Source of the DNA: Verrucomicrobiota bacterium
GTDB lineage: Bacteria > Verrucomicrobiota > Verrucomicrobiia > CAIQCK01
Assembly: GCA_016222825.1 (NCBI GenBank)
Contig: JACRQF010000015.1
Coordinates: 423,646 to 487,645, forward strand
Length of the DNA stretch: 64,000 bases
Reading direction: 5' to 3'
A program made the position numbers and the translations under genes. A model generated the notes under the pieces. It was not told where the DNA came from, searched no databases, and worked only from the letters and a program-made list of their open reading frames with translations. Position 1 is the stretch's first letter, and every line of letters starts with the position of its first letter. Positions 58,607 through 64,000 of this stretch are shown here, in pieces.

Positions 58607-60136
58607 CTACCAATCCGTCGGCTGATAATCTTTCAGGAATTGCCCCCAGACGTGCTCGCCGGTGTTAAAGCCGCTGATGATCGGGTCCACGATCCGCGCC
58701 GCGCCGTCCACGATGTCCAGCGGCGGATGAAAACGATGCTCGTGTTTCTTTCGTTCCGCGATCTGCGCCGGATCTTCGTCGGTGACCCAGCCGGTGTCCA
58801 CGCTGTTCATGTGGATGCCGTCGGTATGATAATCGGCCGCCGAGGTGCGCGTCATCATATTCAACGCCGCCTTCGCCATGTTCGTGTGCGGATGACGCGT
58901 GGTCTTGGAAGACCGGTAGAACTGGCCCTCCACCGCCGAGACGTTCACGATGTGCTTGTCGCGCTCCGGCGCTCGCAGCATCAACGGCTTCAAACGGGCG
59001 TTCAGCACAAACGGCGCGACCGCGTTCACCAAATGCACCTCCAGCAGTTCCACAGAGGGAACTTCCGCCATCATCAACCGCCAGGAATTCCGGTCGCGCA
59101 AATCCACCTGCTGCAAATCCTGGTCGAGTTTGCCCTCGGGAAACAAATCGCGGTGTGCCGTGAGTTCCGCCGGCGACAACGGCACCTGCGAAAGCGCCGC
59201 CGCGTGCGTGATGCCCACGGCCGGCGGCACGCCGCGCTCACGCAACGCCGTATCGCCTGTCGGCAGCAAGTGATAACCGCGCAATCCCTCGTAAGCGCCG
59301 AGCAAACGCCGCGCGTTTTCCGGCATTGCGTTCAGCGGTCCGGTTTCGCCAGCCATCATGTGCGCGTAAAATTCCGGCGGTCGCCGCACGGTCTGACAGG
59401 CGTTGTTGATGATGAAATCGAGCCGGTCGCGAGTCGTCATTAAATGGCGGCAGAACGCCTCGACGCTCGGCGTGTGGCGCAAATCCAGCCCGAAGATTTC
59501 CAAGCGATCTCCCCACTGCTCGAAGTCCGGCTCCTGGGCATAACGCGCCGCCGCGTCGCGCGGGAAGCGCGTGGAAACAATCAGTTGCGCGCCAGCGCGC
59601 AGCAACTTGATCCCGGCTTGGTAGCCAATCTTGACGCGGCCACCGGTCAGCAGCGCAACGCGTCCGCCCAGATTGGCCGTCTCGGTCCGCTTCTGCAAAT
59701 TCAGCGCCGCGCAATCCGGGCAAAGCTGGTCATAGAAATGGTGAATGGCGGTGTAATCGCGTTTGCAGATGTAGCAGTTCTGCGGCTCGACGACCTCGCG
59801 AAAATCCGGGTCAGTTTCCACTTCCTCCTGCTTGAATCCGGACGGCGGGTGATAATTCGGCGTCGTGAACACCGATTTGCGCCGCAACTTGCGGATGCCG
59901 GTCTTGTTAAGCACGTCCTGGTCACGCTGTAGTTTTGCGGCGCGGCGCTGGCGCTGCTTGGCCTTGACCAACTGACGGCGCGCGATGGCATCAGGCCGCG
60001 AAACCTCGCCGGCTGCTTTTAGCAGGCGTTCCCTCTCCCCGTCTGCCACCTGCGCAAGCAGGCTGCGATCCTTCGCTATCGCTTCCAACAAATCCGCAGC
60101 CGTTCGCAGGCGCTGGGTCAACACATCGTTATTCAT
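58607..60136 (-). CDS. SDR-fold oxidoreductase with N-terminal Cys4 zinc site
   Basis: 509 residues. The helical, basic N-terminus (about 1-110) is followed by a Cys4 site (Cys121, 124, 139, 142: CYICKRDY...LCPDC), then a Rossmann domain starting GGRVALLTGGRVKIGYQAG with FIINNACQTVRR. The usual Tyr-x-x-x-Lys appears as TNMAK inside HPHTNMAKAALNM, so the catalytic tyrosine is replaced; the serine in VNVSAVEGQ remains. The DTGWVTDEDP region is normal. Zinc-finger SDRs of this type occur in bacteria and plants, and their reaction is not known to me. Single gene, divergent from the MFS gene. Confidence 0.82.
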   Translation of the reverse strand: MNNDVLTQRLRTAADLLEAIAKDRSLLAQVADGERERLLKAAGEVSRPDAIARRQLVKAKQRQRRAAKLQRDQDVLNKTGIRKLRRKSVFTTPNYHPPSGFKQEEVETDPDFREVVEPQNCYICKRDYTAIHHFYDQLCPDCAALNLQKRTETANLGGRVALLTGGRVKIGYQAGIKLLRAGAQLIVSTRFPRDAAARYAQEPDFEQWGDRLEIFGLDLRHTPSVEAFCRHLMTTRDRLDFIINNACQTVRRPPEFYAHMMAGETGPLNAMPENARRLLGAYEGLRGYHLLPTGDTALRERGVPPAVGITHAAALSQVPLSPAELTAHRDLFPEGKLDQDLQQVDLRDRNSWRLMMAEVPSVELLEVHLVNAVAPFVLNARLKPLMLRAPERDKHIVNVSAVEGQFYRSSKTTRHPHTNMAKAALNMMTRTSAADYHTDGIHMNSVDTGWVTDEDPAQIAERKKHEHRFHPPLDIVDGAARIVDPIISGFNTGEHVWGQFLKDYQPTDW

Positions 60137-60303
60137 TGCTACACATCTTCAACCGAAGTGGGACATGTTTTCAACCTGTCATCTGACCTGCGTGTGCGCG
60201 TTCGAGTTGAAGTCCGGTATCTCATGGTTGGGTATGGTGCTCAATGAATTGGCTGTTTGGCTATTTCCGCCGTGCGCGTAAACCGCTAGGATGAAGGCCG
60301 AAT

Positions 60304-61719
60304 ATGAGACATCACAACCTTCCTCTAGCGGAACGGGAGACCTACTCTGCTGCCTACGTTGTGCTCGTTTGCTTTGTCGCCACACTCGGCGGGCTGCTCT
60401 TCGGCTACGACACCGGCGTCATTTCCGGCGCCATCGAGCCGCTGACGGCGCGCTTCGGCCTCAACGATTTCATGAAGGGATGGGCGTCGGGCTGCGTGCT
60501 CATCGGCTGCGCAGCGGGCGTGCTGTTGGTCGGGCCACTGTCGGACCGGTTCGGGCGCAAATGCGCGATGTTCCTCGCCGCGGCGATGTTTTTGGCGTCG
60601 GCCATCGGCACGGCGCTACCACCGGACATCTGGACGTTTATCGCGTTCCGTTTCCTCGGCGGCGTCGGCATCGGCATTGCCTCCATCTCGACGCCAATGT
60701 ATATCGCCGAAATCACGCCGGCGCGGATTCGCGGGCGGATGGTGGCGGTGAACCAAATCGCCATCGTCGGCGGCATCGCGACAACATCGTTCATCAACTA
60801 CTACATCGCCGGCTGCGGTGACCAGGCATGGCTTATTGAGAGCGGCTGGCGCTGGATGTTCGGCACCGGCATCGCGCCCGCGGTGGTTTTCGCGGTGCTG
60901 TTGTTGGCGATCCCGGAAAGCCCGCGCTGGCTCATCGAGCAACATCGCGACGAGATCGCGCTGGCCATCCTGCGACGCGTCGGCGGCGGGGCGTTTGCGG
61001 AGACGGAGAGCGCGAGCATCCGCGCGGCGCTGGCGCAGGAACGCGGCACGTGGGGCGAGGTGTTCTCGCGCGAACTGCGCCGGCCGCTGGCCATCGGCAT
61101 CGCGCTCGCCATCCTGCAACAGGTCACCGGCATCAACGTCTTCATGTATTTCGGCGCGACGATCTTCAAGACGATGAGCCAGTCCACCGGCGTGGACGCG
61201 GGCTTGCTCCAGCAGATGATCATCAACGGCGCCGGCGTGCTTTTCACGCTCATCGCCATCGCGACGGTGGACCAGTGGGGCCGCAAACCGCTGATGCTCA
61301 TCGGCGCGGCGGGCATGGGCGTGAGCCTCCTGGCGATGGGGGTGCTCGCGCAGACCATGAGTGACCCGACAGCGGCGGGCGGCTGGATGCTGCTGTTCAT
61401 TGTTCTCTACATCGCCTGTTTCGGCCTTTCCGTTGGCCCGGTGACTTGGGTCATCCTCTCGGAAATCTATCCGACGGCGATTCGCGGCCGCGCGCTGGGC
61501 TTGGCGACGTTTTTCCTGTGGGTGGCCGACTACATCGTGACGCAGACGTTCCCGCTGCTCGACGCGAAGGAGTCGTGGTTCGTGCGCGAGTTCAACCACG
61601 CCTTTCCATTCTACGTCTATGCCGGCTTCTGCGTCGTGCTGGTGCTGCTCGTCTGGCGCGCCGTGCCGGAAACCAAGGGCCAGTCGCTCGAAGAAATCGA
61701 GCGGAGCTGGAAGAAGTAA
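60304..61719 (+). CDS. MFS sugar/proton symporter (sugar porter family)
   Basis: 471 residues with 12 hydrophobic helices and the sugar-porter signatures: GGLLFGYDTGVISGA in helix 1, DRFGRKCAMFLAAAMFL after helix 2, RFLGGVGIGIASISTPMYIA, PESPRWLIEQHRDE after helix 6, AILQQVTGINVFMYFG in helix 7, and PETKGQSLEEIERSW at the end. These are the hallmarks of XylE/GalP/AraE-type importers. It probably takes up a monosaccharide released by the upstream polysaccharide operon; the exact sugar is undetermined. Confidence 0.92.
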   Translation: MRHHNLPLAERETYSAAYVVLVCFVATLGGLLFGYDTGVISGAIEPLTARFGLNDFMKGWASGCVLIGCAAGVLLVGPLSDRFGRKCAMFLAAAMFLASAIGTALPPDIWTFIAFRFLGGVGIGIASISTPMYIAEITPARIRGRMVAVNQIAIVGGIATTSFINYYIAGCGDQAWLIESGWRWMFGTGIAPAVVFAVLLLAIPESPRWLIEQHRDEIALAILRRVGGGAFAETESASIRAALAQERGTWGEVFSRELRRPLAIGIALAILQQVTGINVFMYFGATIFKTMSQSTGVDAGLLQQMIINGAGVLFTLIAIATVDQWGRKPLMLIGAAGMGVSLLAMGVLAQTMSDPTAAGGWMLLFIVLYIACFGLSVGPVTWVILSEIYPTAIRGRALGLATFFLWVADYIVTQTFPLLDAKESWFVREFNHAFPFYVYAGFCVVLVLLVWRAVPETKGQSLEEIERSWKK

Positions 61720-61742
61720 GCGGCCCTCCAGCCCCGCTCGCT

Positions 61743-62867
61743 CTATTTTTCGAACGCGAAGCTCTTGCGCACGGCTTGCTCGCGGATAGCGCGGAGCATG
61801 GCGGCGTCGAATGCCTTGTCGGCGGACTTGCCGCCCTTCTTCATCTCCTCATCAATGAACTTCTGGCGTTGCGCGTTGAGTTGGTTGATTTCCTGTTGCA
61901 CGCCGGCGCGTTTCTTCGCCATCGCGTCGAGGTGGGCCTTGCGTTGATCGTGCGTCATTGCCCGCATCTCAGCGGGCAATTCTCCTTCGTTCACCTTCGC
62001 CAGATCAAAATCCTTCCGGGTCATCGCGTCCACCAGGTCCCAGGATGCATTACGATACTGGCCGCTGGCTTTCGCGACGGCGCGGCTCGCGAACACTGCC
62101 GGACTGGCCGCTGCGGCGCTCGTGTCGGCGGCGGTTTGCATCGCCCGGCCTTCTGCGCCGCGAACGCCGTAGGCGAGGTAGGTCCGGTTGATTTCGCCGC
62201 CGAGCACTGCCAGCCTCTGGTCGAACGGCGTGCTGACGACGATGGTGCCGCGGTCCTGGTCAATGCTGGCGAATTGGCCGTCCGCCGCGCGAGCCACGTC
62301 GCGCCAGCCGTCGGCCTCGCGACTTGTCGCCGGGCCACAGTAAATGGCGTTGACGATGATGCCGCGCGTGATGGCGTCCTTGCAGACGTCGGCGGTCGTG
62401 AACTGCCGGTCCTGAGTCGCCGGTTCGTTGCCAGCGACGACGATGATCTTGAGCGCGTCCTTCTCGGCGCTCCACGGCTGTTCCATCACGCTCGTGCGCA
62501 CGACGCGGGCGACGTATTCGTCGCCGCCATTGGTGACGAGCGCGGTAAGCTTCCCGTAAACCGCGTCGAGGTCGTCGGTGAGGTCAATCTGCTTGCGGAC
62601 GTAGCCGGTTTCCGCGCCGAAGCCCGGCGTGCCGTAGGCGTAGAGCGCCACGCGCAAGTGCGGCTTGGGCTTCGCCGTGGCGAGTTCGTTGACGATGTCC
62701 CAGAGCTTCTGTTTGGCGGCGTTAATCAGGCCATCCATGGAGTTGCTCGTGTCGAGACAGATGACGAGGTCAATCGGCCGTTCCTTCTCCGGCGCGCTCT
62801 TGGCGAACGCGCAGCACGCGAGGCTCGCGGTCAGTGTGATGGTGAGGATAAGTGTCGTCGTCTTCAT
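61743..62867 (-). CDS. Exported von Willebrand factor type A domain protein
   Basis: 374 residues, signal peptide MKTTTLILTITLTASLACC with the ACC cysteine positioned like a lipoprotein site. The vWA domain begins RPIDLVICLDTSNSMDGLIN, with the MIDAS Asp39-x-Ser41-x-Ser43 intact. The C-terminal 130 residues are helical and charged (KNVEGELPAEMRAMTHDQRK-like: VNEGELPAEMRAMTHDQRKA). It lies 15 bases downstream of the second vWA gene on the same strand, so the two are co-transcribed and may act together in an envelope complex. Confidence 0.85.
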   Translation of the reverse strand: MKTTTLILTITLTASLACCAFAKSAPEKERPIDLVICLDTSNSMDGLINAAKQKLWDIVNELATAKPKPHLRVALYAYGTPGFGAETGYVRKQIDLTDDLDAVYGKLTALVTNGGDEYVARVVRTSVMEQPWSAEKDALKIIVVAGNEPATQDRQFTTADVCKDAITRGIIVNAIYCGPATSREADGWRDVARAADGQFASIDQDRGTIVVSTPFDQRLAVLGGEINRTYLAYGVRGAEGRAMQTAADTSAAAASPAVFASRAVAKASGQYRNASWDLVDAMTRKDFDLAKVNEGELPAEMRAMTHDQRKAHLDAMAKKRAGVQQEINQLNAQRQKFIDEEMKKGGKSADKAFDAAMLRAIREQAVRKSFAFEK

Positions 62868-62882
62868 GGTGTTCCTTTCTGG

Positions 62883-64000
62883 TTATTCGGTGACTTCGTA
62901 AATCGTGTTGTTCAACGCGACCTGCACGTTGCGGCCGACGGCGAACCACGGCAGCGCGTGCGGATGCTGCGAGATCAGATCGAAGTATTCTTGTGAGTTG
63001 AATTTCACCTGCACGCGGCGCGCGTTCGGCAGCGCCTGCACGTTGGAGTCAATCCACTGGCTGCCGTTCTGGAAGAAGGCGCGGCCGTGGACGAATCGTT
63101 GTTGCTGCGCATATTGGCCGACGCGCGTAGCCGCCTTTGATGGCATCGGGCTGGCCGCAACAACACTCTGCTGCGCCTCGTCTTTTCCAACCGCAATCGC
63201 CTCGGCGGCGTTGGGCGCCAGTTTGAACGCCGAGGAACTGCGTGCGCCGGAAACGGCCTGGCCGCCGGCCCTGTCCATGTTGAGAGCAGTCCAAGTCCGG
63301 CCCATCGCCTCGCGCGCCTCGCGGTCGGCGTCGAAGCCTTGCAGGGAGCGGTGCCCCACCGGCACGTTGCGGCGCGACTCGTCCTCGACGATCAGATAGG
63401 CGGTGTAAGGCGTGACGATGCCGTATTGGCGCGCCAGTTCGGTCACTTCGTCGCGCAGTTCGCGGTTCTCGCCGTAAAGACGGATTTCGTCGAGCAGGAA
63501 GCCGATGCGCCGTGTGGCCCAGAGTCGTGGGATAAAATCGTGCTCGGTGTCGCGCGAGGGAAACTCCACTTCGTCGGTGAACTTTTTGGTCGCGCCGTTG
63601 ACGGTGCCTTCGATGGTGACGGCGGCGTGGCCATCGCCGCTGTAGCAGCCAACAACGATGAGTTGCTCGCCCTTGAACAGGTCGGGCAGTGGCGACGGAT
63701 AGACGCGGCTCGCCTTGATGTTGCCGCTGAAGCGCAGCGTGGGGTTGGCGAGGACGGGTTCCTTGATCTTGGTGAAGAAGCTGGAGACCTTCAACTCGAT
63801 GTCTTCGTCGGGCAGGACGTATTGGCTGAACGCGCGCGTCGTGTCGGTGATGCTGTCGAGCAGGTGGGTGTTCACGTCGGTGCCAATGCCGAAACAGAAG
63901 ACGCGCGTGTTGCCGCCGACGCGTCGGACGGTGGAGAGGATTTGCTTCTCATCGGTGACGCCGACGGTGGGCTGGCCGTCGGTGAGGAAGATGACGACGT
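62883..64000 (-). CDS. VIT/vWA-type protein, N-terminus beyond the window
   Basis: At least 372 residues are visible; the gene enters from the right edge. The first visible part (VVIFLTDGQPTVGVTDEKQI; RVFCFGIGTDVNTHLLDSI) is the end of a vWA domain with the TDGQPT motif. The rest matches the C-terminal half of bacterial inter-alpha-trypsin-inhibitor-like VIT-vWA proteins (RRIGFLLDEIRLYGENRELR; ARQYGIVTPYTAYLIVEDES). Its stop precedes the smaller vWA gene start by 15 bases. Confidence 0.85.
   Translation of the reverse strand, partial: VVIFLTDGQPTVGVTDEKQILSTVRRVGGNTRVFCFGIGTDVNTHLLDSITDTTRAFSQYVLPDEDIELKVSSFFTKIKEPVLANPTLRFSGNIKASRVYPSPLPDLFKGEQLIVVGCYSGDGHAAVTIEGTVNGATKKFTDEVEFPSRDTEHDFIPRLWATRRIGFLLDEIRLYGENRELRDEVTELARQYGIVTPYTAYLIVEDESRRNVPVGHRSLQGFDADREAREAMGRTWTALNMDRAGGQAVSGARSSSAFKLAPNAAEAIAVGKDEAQQSVVAASPMPSKAATRVGQYAQQQRFVHGRAFFQNGSQWIDSNVQALPNARRVQVKFNSQEYFDLISQHPHALPWFAVGRNVQVALNNTIYEVTE

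Overview
The window is GC-rich, gene-dense chromosomal DNA from a heterotrophic bacterium of the Planctomycetota-Verrucomicrobiota group. A Verrucomicrobiota (Limisphaerales/Pedosphaera-like) origin is my best guess. This rests on gene content, not on a marker gene: several secreted beta-propeller and beta-helix proteins, a sulfatase fused to HEAT-like repeats, a DUF1080-type protein, three URO-D-family paralogs beside sugar genes, a hydrazine-synthase-alpha-like di-heme protein, and VIT/vWA proteins. I noticed no rRNA, tRNA, CRISPR array or intact transposase.

Positions 1-19192 hold a sugar and polyol catabolic region. It contains a GldA-type glycerol dehydrogenase, an FGGY kinase, an aldehyde dehydrogenase, and a minus-strand AraC / URO-D-like / GlpD operon. 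A divergent plus-strand run follows: URO-D-like, RhaT-type transporter, di-heme NPCBM/propeller protein, SMP-30-like propeller, SDR, DeoC aldolase and zinc alcohol dehydrogenase. The set suggests uptake and breakdown of a deoxysugar such as rhamnose or fucose, or a polyol, through a kinase and an aldolase to triose and aldehyde units. An AlbA_2-domain gene pair of visibly lower GC (1573-2870) interrupts the region.

Positions 19181-24712 hold a secreted propeller gene, a small membrane-protein pair, an AGE-type epimerase and an SDR. From 24862 to 34608 lies the most unusual block, five co-directional genes: a dockerin protein with a degenerate CFI-box C-terminus; a 1257-residue multi-membrane, coiled-coil, polymorphic-toxin-like protein; a cytosolic double-zinc-ribbon protein; a FecR-like/cohesin/dockerin protein; and a cohesin-TM-zinc-ribbon-SHOCT protein. 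The block is bounded on the left by an intact SDR gene and on the right by a diverged copy of the last 17 codons of such an SDR. I propose it as a non-cellulosomal cohesin-dockerin surface or trans-envelope assembly carried on an inserted segment.

Positions 34979-45949 are mostly housekeeping or singletons: NmrA-like, SYLF, GT87, a Tat-secreted oxidoreductase-like protein, Dus, a Gre factor, YajQ, a GH95-family glycosidase with changed active-site residues, a secreted TIM-barrel protein, and a rhomboid with two zinc ribbons. Between them are intergenic palindromes and a relE remnant.

Positions 46027-58568 form a tight eight-gene operon for breakdown of a sulfated, probably uronate-containing polysaccharide: URO-D-like, sulfatase, beta-helix protein, 884-residue secreted protein, DUF1080-like, PQQ-type propeller, SGNH esterase and PL6-type lyase. 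It has no SusC/SusD pair. The window ends with a Cys4-zinc SDR variant, an MFS sugar porter and two vWA proteins, the last cut by the window edge.
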